64,000 bases of DNA, from contig JAPEUQ010000014.1 in NCBI GenBank assembly GCA_027946365.1, positions 62,001 through 126,000 of the forward strand, in the 5' to 3' direction. Position 1 is the stretch's first letter. Every line of letters starts with the position of its first letter. The notes under the pieces were generated by a model, which had not been told where the DNA came from, ran no database searches, and worked only from the letters and a program-made list of their open reading frames with translations. The DNA is from Kalmusia sp. IMI 367209 (taxonomy: Eukaryota; Ascomycota; Dothideomycetes; Pleosporales; Didymosphaeriaceae). This document shows, piece by piece, positions 1-10,402 of the stretch. Position numbers and translations under genes: made by a program.

Positions 1-136
1 CGCAGATTTCTGCGAGGGAGGCGGCGATGGAGAGCGAGATAAGGGAGACGAGGACCCAGCCCCAAAGAATCGTGACACTCTGGCCATCTGTCAAGGTGAT
101 ATAGAGGGTTGTTGACAGGCCAAAGGGGACGGCCAT
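1..136 (-). CDS. amino-acid permease (APC superfamily), partial, 5' part only
   Basis: Reading the minus strand from an ATG at 136 down to the window edge gives about 45 residues without a stop. They include FGLSTTLYITLTDG, then a hydrophobic segment rich in W, V, L and S, and end in AASLAEIC. This resembles the first transmembrane segments of fungal amino-acid/GABA-type permeases of the APC superfamily, where an SLAEICS-like motif follows TM2; these proteins import amino acids or polyamines across plasma or vacuolar membranes. The frame stays open upstream of 136 to about 220, so the true start may lie in or beyond that stretch, possibly in another exon. The rest of the gene lies outside the window. 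Family call is by motif memory; substrate unknown. Confidence 0.55.
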   Translation of the reverse strand, partial: MAVPFGLSTTLYITLTDGQSVTILWGWVLVSLISLSIAASLAEIC

Positions 137-1594
137 GATGGCAAACGATCTTTGGCATGTTAGTTTTCCGTACTGTTCCTTCACAGATGTCCTTTTACAA
201 CAGCAATAGGACAAAAATTTAAGGACGCATCGTGAGCCGAGTTACCCCGGGTTACATGATATAAGAGCGAAAACGTCCTCAACTTTTGTCCATTGGCCGT
301 ACAATGCCAAGCCAAAGGTTCAGACTGTCCGCAGAACTATCTGAACAAGTGCTGCATGAGGGTTGCGCAACCGGGATTGGACTCACAATCCCAAAACGCT
401 CAGCATAGAAAGGTTTCTAGGCAGTTCCGATTGGTAACCCATCTTTGCGAGCTGCGCATCCGCGCCCGCATCCACCGACCCATGCCGATTCGTGATAGAC
501 ATACTGCGCGTCATTCTGCTTCCTTCTCTTCTTCCCTTGTACAATGCGAAAGGAACTGTTGTAGGAGTCAGTAAAAGTCCATCCCTCTTCCGTTATCGTT
601 CAAAAATTGCGGGGAAGCACGTGAACGATCAAACATAGCGTTGAGCTAGATCGTATCTCAGCTCGGTCTAGATCAGGAGGCAACCCACCGTTCGAAGATC
701 AGATGTCAAGATCCGACCTCAATTCAGACGAACTCCTGCAGGTGTAGTCACACAGCAGCGACAGACAGTATATAAACGCGCTGCGCCGGCCATGATAAAG
801 GATGCGGGCATTTTCGGTCATCAAAACAAGCCTCCCACGGCGCTGGCTGCCTTATCGACGATAGCGCGTCGTCGCAGCCTCGTGCGTCATGCAGGTTCAC
901 GCCGTTGTCGCGTGCGCTATCAGATAAAGAAATGGTTATTATTCAAATGCGCATTATTCGAGCTAATAGAAAACGGAATAAATTACCAGATGCAATTAAT
1001 TGGTTCGTGGTGATGAATTATTAAGGGACATCTGAACGAACGGACTCGCGCAGAAGCAACTGAAAGAGGGTCGTCAAACGTAGACCCGATCTGGGTGAGC
1101 TCCGTGCGTATCTATTGTGATTCTCCTTATAATTGTGATCGCGCATCTTCTCGATTGTAGATAAGGGGAGGTGGTCGTCGAGTGAGACAGCAAAGCGCTA
1201 GCGTGTGCTATTTGAAACAAAACATCACCCGCTAAAGAAACGATTGTAGAGAACTGTCTATTAAGTCGCAGAACATTATATATCAAGTTTAAGCTGTCCA
1301 TTGTAGTTTGATCATACAGCAGCTGAAGCATTACTGTCGCCAAAATATAGAAGACACCCACACGCATGCAACGCAAAGGAAAAGAAGAAACGGGACCTAG
1401 AAACCACGCAACCTTTGCACATGGAAGCAGACGTTAATGGAAATGAGAGCAAACATCCAAAACATGTCCCCCTAAACTTTCACGGAGACGCCTACAGACC
1501 TTTGTTCGTGGGACACATGAGTGTTGGCGTGAGTTGGTATCCATCATTGGCACCTCGAGCTGTCAAAGATGGAGGTGGGGACCGCGAAATGGTT
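137..1594. other. intergenic, no gene recognised
   Basis: About 1.4 kb between the permease fragment and Rab11. Short ORFs occur on both strands but none has a recognisable motif or coding-like composition. A TATA-like stretch (TATATAAA) sits near 769-777. Otherwise I see nothing. Confidence 0.6.
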
Positions 1595-2445
1595 CTAGCA
1601 ACAGCCTTTCTTCACTTCTGTATCCGCGGACTTGCTAATCTCAAGGGGTTTACGGTTGCCATCGAGGACATTCTGGCTCCCCTCTCCTTGATCAAGGGCC
1701 TTGCTAGAAACAATGCGGTAGATCTCTGCAATCCTTGTTAGCCACTTCCGTTCTTGGGATTTACACGTTATCGCATACCTGTGAGGATGTTCTGGAAGGC
1801 CAACTCGACGTTGCTTGCGTCCAAGGCGGAGGTTTCAATGAAAGAGAGGTTATTTTCACCTAGAAACGACATTGTCAGTGTCTTTCCTGTACTTTGATTC
1901 AGGTGGAAGGTTTGGCACGCACTTGCAAACTGTTTGGCCTCCTCCGTGGGCACGGCCCGCAGATGCCTCAAATCGCTCTTGTTACCGACTAGCATGATGA
2001 CGATGTTAGAGTCAGCATGGTCGCGGAGCTCCTTCAGCCACCGGGTTACATTCTCGTAAGTCTGATGCTTGCTAATGTCGTAGACAAGCAGCGCGCCAAC
2101 GGCACCCCGGTAGTAGGCCGATGTGATAGCTCGGTATCGTTCCTGGCCGGCAGTGTCCCAAATTTGCGCCTTGATGGTCTTGGCGTCCACCTGGATGGAT
2201 CGCGTGGCGAACTCGACGCCGATGGTGGACTTGGAGTCGAGGTTGAACTCGTTGCGGGTAAATCGACTCAAAAGGTTGGATTTACCGACGCCAGAGTCTC
2301 CGATGAGGACGACTACGGGGGTTAGCACGGCTACACGGGCTTGCAGCGGAACGTACCCTTAAAGAGGAACTGCAAGCTGAGTTAGTATACTTGTAGTGGG
2401 CAGAACAGAGGGCAGGCCACTCACATCATATTCGTCGTTCGCCAT
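1595..2445 (-). CDS. Rab11/Ypt3-family small GTPase
   Basis: Five exons on the minus strand: 2425-2445, 2357-2369, 1923-2312, 1779-1859 and 1595-1725, giving 211 residues, normal for Rab11. Introns of 44-63 bp all have GT-AG ends. The start MANDEYD followed by [17 protein letters not shown] is almost the Rab11 signature. Visible are the P-loop GDSGVGKS (16-23), switch I with STIGVEF, switch [21 protein letters not shown], the NKSD and ETSA guanine-specificity motifs, and a C-terminal CC dicysteine for geranylgeranylation. Rab11/Ypt31 proteins control trafficking from trans-Golgi and recycling endosomes to the growing tip and septum. The 13-bp second exon is very small but the frame demands it. 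The intron at 1860-1922 is a multiple of three without a stop, so an unspliced reading is open there; splicing restores the conserved [13 protein letters not shown] run. Confidence 0.95.
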
Positions 2446-2937
2446 TGTTGCGGTGGGCGCAGGCCGGTGCGTGGCTGCGTGCAAGTAGCGGTGGGGAAGG
2501 TTCGCGGGCGGACAGTAGTCACGGTGGTCGTGGCAGAGACGCTGTGCGGTGGGCGAGGAGATACGGCAGTGGAGGCGAAGGGTAAGTGGGCGAGTCGGGG
2601 TTGAGGTTTTGTGCTGCTATTTGGCTGCCTCGTCGAGACCAGGAGCTATGCGGCGGCCTGTGACGACCGTGCATACCCAGGTGCGGGCGGCGAACCGGGC
2701 ACGTGACCCACTAGCGTGGGCTTCATGGAAGGCGCATACTGTGCCACCACAACATGTTTGTCTTAGACAACCCCGCAAACGAGCAGCCGTCACCTCTACG
2801 CTATCTTCACTCACAGGCGGCAAGTGTTCGTTGTAGCATTCGTAGATGATGCGACGATTGACGTTCTGTGGATTCCATCGTTCCGACAGTGTTTGACCAA
2901 TCACAGTCGCTCCCTACTTGTGGTTTCGCCGCCCAAC
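2446..2937. promoter_or_regulatory. divergent promoter region, Rab11 (-) / chromodomain gene (+)
   Basis: 492 bp between two divergent start codons, so both promoters must lie here. A CACGTGAC E-box, the type bound by Cbf1-like bHLH factors, lies at 2700-2707. No coding signal is convincing in either direction. Confidence 0.5.
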
Positions 2938-5900
2938 ATGAACGAATCCGTCCTGAGTGAAATTGAAGCTGCCAGGCAGGCGGCAGCATATGACTCGGAA
3001 CCAGGATCTACCACAACCGTTAGCAGCAAACATGCCTCCGATTCTGAATATGATGTTGATTGTATCTACGCGCAAGATATCTTCTATGAGGATGGAAACG
3101 ATGTGGTCAAGTACCTTGTGAAGTGGAGCAACTATCCAAGGTATAGGTAGGTTGCATCAGTCCTCCTCTTAGAACCCTTTAATCTGACCTCCCAGATGTG
3201 AATGGCTGCCCCAAAGCCACCTCACGAGAGAAACGTTCGATAGGTGGCAAAACTATCGTAAGAGTCTTAACCAGAAAGAGCTGAGAGAACTCAGTGGTAA
3301 GCATGTAGCAGAAGTGGAAGAAGCAAAGAAGACAGCGGATGAAAAAAAGCAACGGCGGCGCCAAAAGCGGGAGGAACTGAGAAACGCGTCAGTAAGAGGA
3401 TCACGTCCTCCAGCTCGGAAAGACAACGATCATGATAGGCCTACTTCTCGAAACCGGATGAGCACAATAAAACATCTCTCGGCTCGCACAAAGAGTAATC
3501 GTAATTTGCATATTGCTAGCAGCACGCAGAGCAAAGGCAGGAGTGTCGCATCATCTGACAACCTTAGCTCTCTTTTCGTGGAAGAGACAAAGAGGCGTCG
3601 CAGAGGGCCGATTGTTCAGTCCTCTTCAGAAGAAGATGAGCCCTCATGCCCTTCGTCAGAGGACGAATATGAAATAGGGAAACAAGCCAAAGGCAACAAC
3701 AAAAGGCAATACAGGCTCTCATCTCCGCAACCTAGACGGAAATCTTCGACCACCGTGCCTTTGGTAAGACATTCGGACCAAGCAAGACGCACATCTACGT
3801 TCACCAGAGGCACAATTACAGATCGGGCGTCGAATGCAGCTCCCGCCCCCATCAAACTAGTCAACGAACCAAAGCAACCCCTAAAGAAAGTGTGGAATAC
3901 TGGGAATAAACAGTTCAATACGTTGAAATATCGTGGTATAGTGGAAAAACGAGCTCAGACAGAACGCGCACCAGATCCTACTGCACTCAAATACGTGAAC
4001 GATACACCACCAAACATCATCAAGAGACCTGCGGAGGCATCCTCTCGTACGAACGGCAAAGACAATACATATGCACGTCCCGAGTCAGACCAGCGCCACC
4101 TACAAACGAGCGGACTAGACGATGACCCCTTTCCATTGCAATCCTATGAAATTGGCAAGATCCGCCTGATGTGCTATGATTACAAGTATCAAACATGCAG
4201 TTATACTCGTAAGTATGCAGAATCATGATCAGAGTGAGGTTCGTACTGATCATGTATCGCTATAATATACAGACGAGGAATGCCGCTTCCTTCACCGAGA
4301 GAAAGATCAGCTCGGCCGCCCTCTTAAGGTCTCTCATCCATCTGGGCAAGTTCCACCGAAGTATCGCACTCCACCCGAGACCTGCTGGTTTTGGCTACGC
4401 AATGCCAATGGCTGCGACAAGTCTCCAGATGATTGCGACTACGCCCACGAGAACACAGGCTCGCTGCTGGTACCTATTGAAAGAACCAACTGGAAAGTAG
4501 AGAGGATCGATCCGAACGAACGCCCTAGAGTTGATATAGAAGAAGGCATGGTAGCCACGGGGAAAAGACATCCAGACACCACCTGTTGGTATTGGCTCAA
4601 GAGCCCGAAAGGATGCACAAAATCCGACGAGGAATGCGACTATGCACACCGAAACACGGGCAAGCTTGCAAATTCGGAAGGACGTACCTTTGAATCAATT
4701 GATATTACGGAGGAGCCAATAGTCGACTTGGTTCCTCGCCGCGCTTCTCTTCTACATACCAACGTTTCGAAAAAACCACCGAGACGATGGCACGAGATGA
4801 CCTGCTTCTTCTGGAATGAGGGTTCATGCAGGCTTTCGGAGGATGCGTGTCGATCGTTACATCGATATACAGGCGTCGTGGTCCCGGCACCTCGGAATTG
4901 GATATATCCACCAGGGTGGCAGCCACGTCTGCGAGGTCAACCCGAAGAACAAACAACACTACCCTCAGAAGACGAGCCTATGATGATGATGGATGAAACT
5001 TCGCATCAGATGTCTCTCGACAAAGAAGGCAACGTTATCCCTAGAGTTGCAGACCGAACAGACTGCAGACTGGTCTCTTCTCCATCAAAAGACGCTGAAT
5101 GTGCTACCATGCGTGTCGAGGAAGGGACTCGCAATGACAATGATAGCCACCAAGCTGCTACTACCACGAGCAAGGATGAAGAGCAACCAACTACCCCCAT
5201 GGCAGCTGTGCCTATTATTCAAATGAAGCGCACTATTGAAAAAGTGCTTAAGCTTGACATTGAAGAAATGTTCAGGTGTAACGGAGGTCACGATGGTGAT
5301 TCAATCGCAGAACGAAGAGCCTTTCTCATGTACGATCCAGGAGAGCACATGGAAGAGAACGAATTGATCACACGATGGTTGATCATGCATCATGTGGAAG
5401 TCTTCAGCTTATGGTTCGATGGCGCATGGGATGCGTTCAAACAACGCATCATCGATGGTGGGACTGGTATCATCATCACCCATCCAGAATTTGAACGCTA
5501 TGCAGAAGTTCCAGGCTTCGGAGACGTGCTTCGAGGCAAGGTTAGGCTATGGTCGGTCGGCATGCAAGAAGGTGCGGGATTTAGCATTTGGGATCCGAAC
5601 TGTTCGCAAGACCTACATTACGGCCGTTTTGAAATATTCCCACACGGTGGCGTTATCTACATCACAGATGACGTGTTCGAGAAGAAGCCTCAGCTTGCCT
5701 TGAAGATCGTTGAGTTATTCATCTCAAAAGTTGAAGCAGGCAGAAAGGTGGACAGCCATGTTGTACCCGGAATGTATATCGATGATGGACTCTTGCTTTG
5801 GCGACTCGGTGTGCGGCCTGAGCTAATGAAATGGATCGGTGACACATGCTTGGAGCATGCGGCAGAGATTGCAGCAGGAGATCCGGACCATGCTAGGTGA

Positions 5901-6354
5901 GCCACCTCATGAAACCCCCACGTAAATTTTTGCGGTTATTGCTAATCCATACAACAGCCGCGAGAAGCTCTATCTCATCCTGAACGACAGCGGCTACATT
6001 GAGGCTGACGGTACAGACAACCGTCCTCTCGACAGTCGTCGGATAGATTTCTTTCCCATCATTTCCGAACGCCAAGCTCTTGCTGAACAAATCGGCTTAT
6101 ACTATAAAGCACGAGAGCGTTCTCAGCACGAGGCTAACACCGAGATGATAGATCATTTCTCTGCTCTTGTGATCATGGAGCGGCGCAATTATCGCCAGTA
6201 CTTTGTTGTACATCCTGAGCCGGGAGATGTTGATTGGAAAGCGTCGATCACAAACATCGACGAGATCATGACTCCAGAGAAATGCATTGAATATTTCGAG
6301 GCGGATTCTAAAGGAAACAGGTTCGATAATTTCGAATGGGCTTTCGAGGATTAA
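2938..6354 (+). CDS. chromodomain protein with four CCCH zinc fingers
   Basis: Four exons (2938-3146, 3196-4208, 4273-5896, 5958-6354) with introns of 49, 64 and 61 bp encode 1080 residues. Residues 42-95 form a chromodomain split by intron 1; Tyr44, Trp62 and Tyr65 can supply the aromatic cage that reads methyl-lysine. A long basic, Ser/Arg-rich disordered stretch follows. Four CCCH fingers are then visible near residues 396-417, 445-466, 512-533 and 585-604, spaced C-x7/9-C-x6-C-x3-H; the first is split by intron 2. The last ~370 residues are globular and contain IIITHPEFERYAEVPGF followed by KVRLWSVG. That block resembles the C-terminal region of other Pezizomycotina chromodomain proteins linked to heterochromatin (CDP-2/Chp1-like), from memory only. 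A nuclear role coupling histone-methyl reading to RNA or DNA binding is inferred. Start chosen at the first ATG in frame with the chromodomain. Confidence 0.85.
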
Positions 6355-7140
6355 GCCAAGAAGCAAGAATCATCATGTCAATTATATTTAACAACATAGT
6401 ATGTGAATGCATCCTCCGGACAGCTCAACCTACAAATCTTCAAAACCCGTCGTGACTAATACACATGAATGATTGTATCTGTTTGCCCTGAATATCATGG
6501 CTACAAGATAGTGTGTGCATCTATCCACGCTCAGATGCGGAGTGAGGGTCTCTGCTATGCAATATATCTTCCCTCGGCAAACCCTAGGGAGGTCTTCCAA
6601 GCGCCATGTTCACTTAAGAAAAGGTGGTAATGAACGCGACCATTGGTCCACACAGCGCCTCTTGCAAGCCTCTTACTACCGTAGATGAAGATGGCAAGTC
6701 TACAAAGAGACTTTCGGAGGTTAGTGGCGTGACGAGCTCCTCAACAACACGTGTAAGATCCTTGATGACGTCCTGTGAAGCAGATCTAGAATTATCCAAG
6801 AAACTCCTCGTACTTGAAGGAACGTTGTTTGCACCCCATTTTTCGCGATGTCGGGGCAATCAAGGGTTTGGAATAAACACGCAAAAGGCTAGTGCACAGC
6901 TCTTCCAAATCTCATCACTGGCCCAATCGAATATCCCCTACCATATCAGCTTCGACATCCAAGATTGTCCTCAATAATTACCCAGGGAGCATCACTTTGC
7001 CAAAGAGCACCACACGGACTAGTATTTCCAAAATTGTATTTCAAGTATCCAGCGCCACTCCACAGGGTATATCATTTTAAAGCCAAAGGTAAATGTCCAT
7101 CATCGTCTTACAACTACACTCATCATCCCCGGTCGACCAT
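6355..7140. other. intergenic, no gene recognised
   Basis: About 790 bp of convergent 3' space between the chromodomain gene and the small membrane-protein gene. A 117-codon open frame at 6624-6977 has no recognisable motif and a composition unlike its neighbours, so I leave it out. Confidence 0.6.
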
Positions 7141-7602
7141 CTAATTCTTATATGGTGGAAGCCCCTCATTCTCCTTGATTTCCCTCTCTGCCTTCCTCGC
7201 CTTCCTCCTCTCCCTTCTCTCCAGCTCCCTCGCCACCGCCTTTGCTAGCTTCTTCCTCTCCTCCCTCTCTCTCTCCTTCAGCAGCTGCGCTGCGCCCTTG
7301 CCCTTCCAGCACTTGACGAATTCCTTGCGCCACTTTTGTCCAAAAGTCAGGAAGGCGTCGCGCTGTTCTTCGGCTTTACGCTCGGTGCGGTCGGCTTCCT
7401 CATCGGTGTCGTAGAAGTCCGAGTCGTCATCGTCGGAAAGAAGGGTAGACGATTCCAAATTGGCCACTTTCTTGGCGCGGGCTTTGTCCCAGGCTTTGGT
7501 GCGTGAATAAGATACGAGGCCGAGGATCAAGACGACGACAGAGAAGGGGAAGAAGACGAGGAGAGCGACCATGACGCACAGGGCGATGAGGTCTTCGTCC
7601 AT
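7141..7602 (-). CDS. small single-pass membrane protein with charged coiled tail, unknown function
   Basis: One exon, 153 residues from the ATG at 7602 (MDEDLIALC). One strong hydrophobic helix covers about residues 5-30 (rich in V, L, F). It is followed by YSRTKAWDKARAKK, an acidic Asp-rich patch, and then a long Arg/Lys/Glu helix with a coiled-coil pattern (KEREREERKKLAKAVARELE). A one-helix, type III-like membrane protein with a cytosolic charged tail fits. I do not recognise a family. The frame is clean, and a TGACGTAA-like CRE/bZIP site lies about 180 bp upstream of the start (near 7782-7789). Judged a real gene from the strongly structured composition; function not assigned. Confidence 0.7.
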   Translation of the reverse strand: MDEDLIALCVMVALLVFFPFSVVVLILGLVSYSRTKAWDKARAKKVANLESSTLLSDDDDSDFYDTDEEADRTERKAEEQRDAFLTFGQKWRKEFVKCWKGKGAAQLLKEREREERKKLAKAVARELERRERRKARKAEREIKENEGLPPYKN

Positions 7603-8582
7603 GGTGGGCAAGTAGGGTGTGTGATGTAGGAAATTGAAAGTATGGATGTGATTGGAGTGTTTGAGAGAGTGTAGAGGTTTGTATATGGAGGAGAATGGCG
7701 TTGATATAGGAGTATAAAGTCGCCACCGCGGAATGACAGGTGGAATCGGAAATGGAGCCGAGGTGTGGCGGTGCTAAGGTGATTACGTCAGTTGGCTTGG
7801 CGGGTTTTGTGCATGATCGAGACCTGCAGTATGAGAACAGTCTCTGATACAAAATACTGTTGTCTTATTTGTAACGTACTCATATCTAGATCTTCACAGT
7901 CAATGAGATGCTTAAGACGTTTTCTGCCTTTGAAAGCCCCAGATGTCTTCGTACAAAGTGAGGATACATCCGATATAGATATAAACACCCAACGAAGCCG
8001 CCTAATTAAATCTAGTAAGAGGCCTTTGAGAGATAGTATTCTACATTGTACGTTCAATAGCTAAAAATTGACGTTTGAAAAGGGTCGCCACCTCTGGCCA
8101 TGCTCAACGTAGAATTTGTCCCAGTTGGACTGATGCCAGGTCAATAAGCCGTCATCAAAACCTATGACGTTATCGAAAGTGAAGAAGTTTAGGCTTATCA
8201 TTCGAATACTCTGATACACTACATTATAACGCATATGTATGTGCATAAAGTGTTTTTACGAAGTCAAGAACGATTTGCATACACTGAAACAGCCTTTGAG
8301 ATAGTTACATCGTTTTCGGCCAATATTCCTTTCAAGAGAGCCACTGGAACGCCACATCACCTATCAAACAAAGTTAATATATAGTTTCCTTGAGAATTAT
8401 TATTCTTCCCGTGCTGAGGCGTTAAGGAACAATGCGGAACATACTATATTCCTTTATCGCAATGTTCTCTAACAACAGTTTAATGAAGTCCCAATATACA
8501 TGGGGCCTTGTTCCGCCTTCACATTTTATTCACCAACTCTCTCAAAATCACCTAGCCTAAACACACTTCTCAAGACCTTGCA
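7603..8582. other. intergenic, divergent promoter space
   Basis: 980 bp between two divergent genes. It contains the CRE-like TGACGTAA (reverse strand) near 7782-7789 and AT-rich sequence from about 8260. No coding sequence is convincing. Confidence 0.5.
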
Positions 8583-9497
8583 ATGGCTGTCTCAACCGGT
8601 TTACGTCGCTCCGCCCGCCTACAGCAAAAATTCACCGTCGACGATCCTTCTTCGCATTCTAGGACACCGATCCGAAGACGCCCCAAAAAGCCATCAATAG
8701 ACCTTGAGCGTATCGAGGAAGAGCTTGCTGTGCAAGTCACGAAGAAGAATGCCAATGGAAAGGTAAAGTCAAGAGAGCAAACCCGCAGGGTTTCTCATTT
8801 CGTCGAAGCCTATGCCGAGGACTCAGATGAAGACGAAGACGACGAGACTGATACTACTGAAGACGAGTACGGCGAGCTGGCCCCGCTTTCTCACGACCAT
8901 TTCGAGTACCTCGCCTCTCACAACCTCGTTCCCCGCCCTCGGAAATCTCTTCAATCCTACGACAGCCGGTTGGAGCCAGGAAATGAAGACTATGAGCGCA
9001 ACGACTTTGTGATCGAGGACGAGGACGACGAGGGCAGTGTACGCACTGTAGACAGTGATGAAGACGACCTGGAGATCGACATGGAGTCATATCGCGGAAT
9101 TGGTTCGCATCGATCATCGCTCGCCTCAGATCGGGGTCGTCGCTCTAGCTCCGGGCTGTTCGTCCGTGATTCAGAAGGCAGTGCTGATGTGTATCAGCTG
9201 GCGCCTTGGGCAGACCTCGGGTTCGAGGCGGACAGCGAAGACTATGGTGCTGAGCAGCCGCTCATTGCTGACGCGAGCGCGGAAGTCGTTGAGGAGATCA
9301 TAGATGCAATCGCTCTCTTCTCGCGTCGAGTAAATCGAAATCGAGCACCTATTAGGCTTCGGCTCGCAGCGGCTGTCCTTGACGATGAGGAAATTCGAGA
9401 CGCGCTAGAGGATACGATCCGGACGGGTCTCGGTCGCAAGCTGTCGCTCGCGGATGGTAGTAAGCGGTGGTCGATCGGGCCTAGAGACCGTTATTGA
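8583..9497 (+). CDS. acidic, largely disordered protein, unknown function
   Basis: Single exon, 304 residues. The N-terminus is basic (LRRSARLQQKF, then RRRPKKPSIDLERIEEELA) and could be a nuclear-localisation signal. The middle carries two highly acidic blocks (SDEDEDDETDTTEDE and IEDEDDEGS). The last ~80 residues look folded, with helical runs such as VVEEIIDAIALFSRRVNRN and RLRLAAAVLDDEEIRDALE. Basic start, acidic middle and helical end recall nuclear or chromatin-associated factors, but I recognise no family. An AAACACACTTCTCAAG stretch precedes the ATG and the stop is TGA at 9495-9497. Confidence 0.7.
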   Translation: MAVSTGLRRSARLQQKFTVDDPSSHSRTPIRRRPKKPSIDLERIEEELAVQVTKKNANGKVKSREQTRRVSHFVEAYAEDSDEDEDDETDTTEDEYGELAPLSHDHFEYLASHNLVPRPRKSLQSYDSRLEPGNEDYERNDFVIEDEDDEGSVRTVDSDEDDLEIDMESYRGIGSHRSSLASDRGRRSSSGLFVRDSEGSADVYQLAPWADLGFEADSEDYGAEQPLIADASAEVVEEIIDAIALFSRRVNRNRAPIRLRLAAAVLDDEEIRDALEDTIRTGLGRKLSLADGSKRWSIGPRDRY

Positions 9498-9683
9498 GTC
9501 GAGGTGATGTGACTTCCATGAAGTGTTGGGCCGATAGTAACAAATTTCTAGAATAGCAGCTGAGATTCTTGACCTGTAGTTTGCTAGATCAACACATTTG
9601 GTTTATATTTATATTGTAATATGTGCTGGCCAAATCGAGCTACCGAAGCCGCATATCTCATCCCTACCAACCCAACAGCCCTT

Positions 9684-10402
9684 TCACACCACATCAAACT
9701 CCACGGTCCCCTTCTCAACCACCAACGCCAACCTTGCCGATTCCTCCTCCCACCCAAACGCTCCCCTCGCCATAACTCTCATCCCAGGAATCCTCCATGC
9801 CCATGTCCTCAAAATCCTCCCTACTAAAGGCCCCTCCCGAATCTCCACCCCTCCATATCCGCCAAGTCGCCCCAGCACCAGAACCGCGTTCCGAGCGCTT
9901 TGTCCGTCAACTCGACCTTATACCTCTCTCCCACCTCGGGCGCACACGCTGCAATCTTCTGGCGCAGAACTTCGTGATACTCAGTATGGGCTTTATCAGG
10001 GCGAATGGTGATGTGCTTCCATTTTTTGCGCCAGTCCTTTTCACCTGTGTTGTAGTTTGGCCAGCCGCGGGGCCAGATCTCGATGTACTTGGTAGGGATG
10101 CTAGATTCTGGAGAGGAAGTGCATTGGATGTTGCTGATTGAGCGGTTGGGAAGGGACTCGAAGGGGTTGAGGTAGGCTTGGAGGGTTATGGGGCGGTCGG
10201 GGTGTGGTGATTTGAGGATGCGGGCTGTGATCACGATGTAGAAGGGTGATGTGGATGAGGGGTCTAGTGCTACGGGACTTGTAGTGAGCGAGATGCCGAT
10301 TTCGATGTCGGGGTTGGAAGAGCTGCGATCTGTTAGGTGAGGTGTAGGACGAGGGGTGGGTGCGTACGGGCGGATGAGCTTTCCATCCCCGCGGCCGGTC
10401 AT
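9684..10402 (-). CDS. unknown protein, reading frame probably broken near its 3' end
   Basis: From the ATG at 10402 a frame runs 192 codons to a TAG at 9824-9826. It has coding-like stretches such as PFYIVITARILKSPHPDRP and WKHITIRPDKAHTEYHEV. A second frame, offset by one base, overlaps the end and continues about 55 codons to a TGA at 9684-9686 (VEIREGPLVGRILRTWAWR, then FGWEEESARLALVVEKGT). The two would be continuous if the four-base G run (minus strand) at 9848-9851 had one more base. The gene is therefore either about 247 residues with an assembly or real one-base deletion, or 192 residues ending at 9824. It looks like a small beta-rich protein without a family I can name. A candidate 38-bp intron near the 5' end was dropped because it breaks the frame. 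Confidence 0.5.

Noticed and set aside
6624..6977. 117-codon plus-strand frame
   Set aside because: No motif, composition like random sequence, lies in the 3' space of two convergent genes.
10326..10363. 38-bp intron in the gene at 9684-10402
   Set aside because: GT-AG ends exist, but removing it breaks the reading frame that carries the coding-like sequence.
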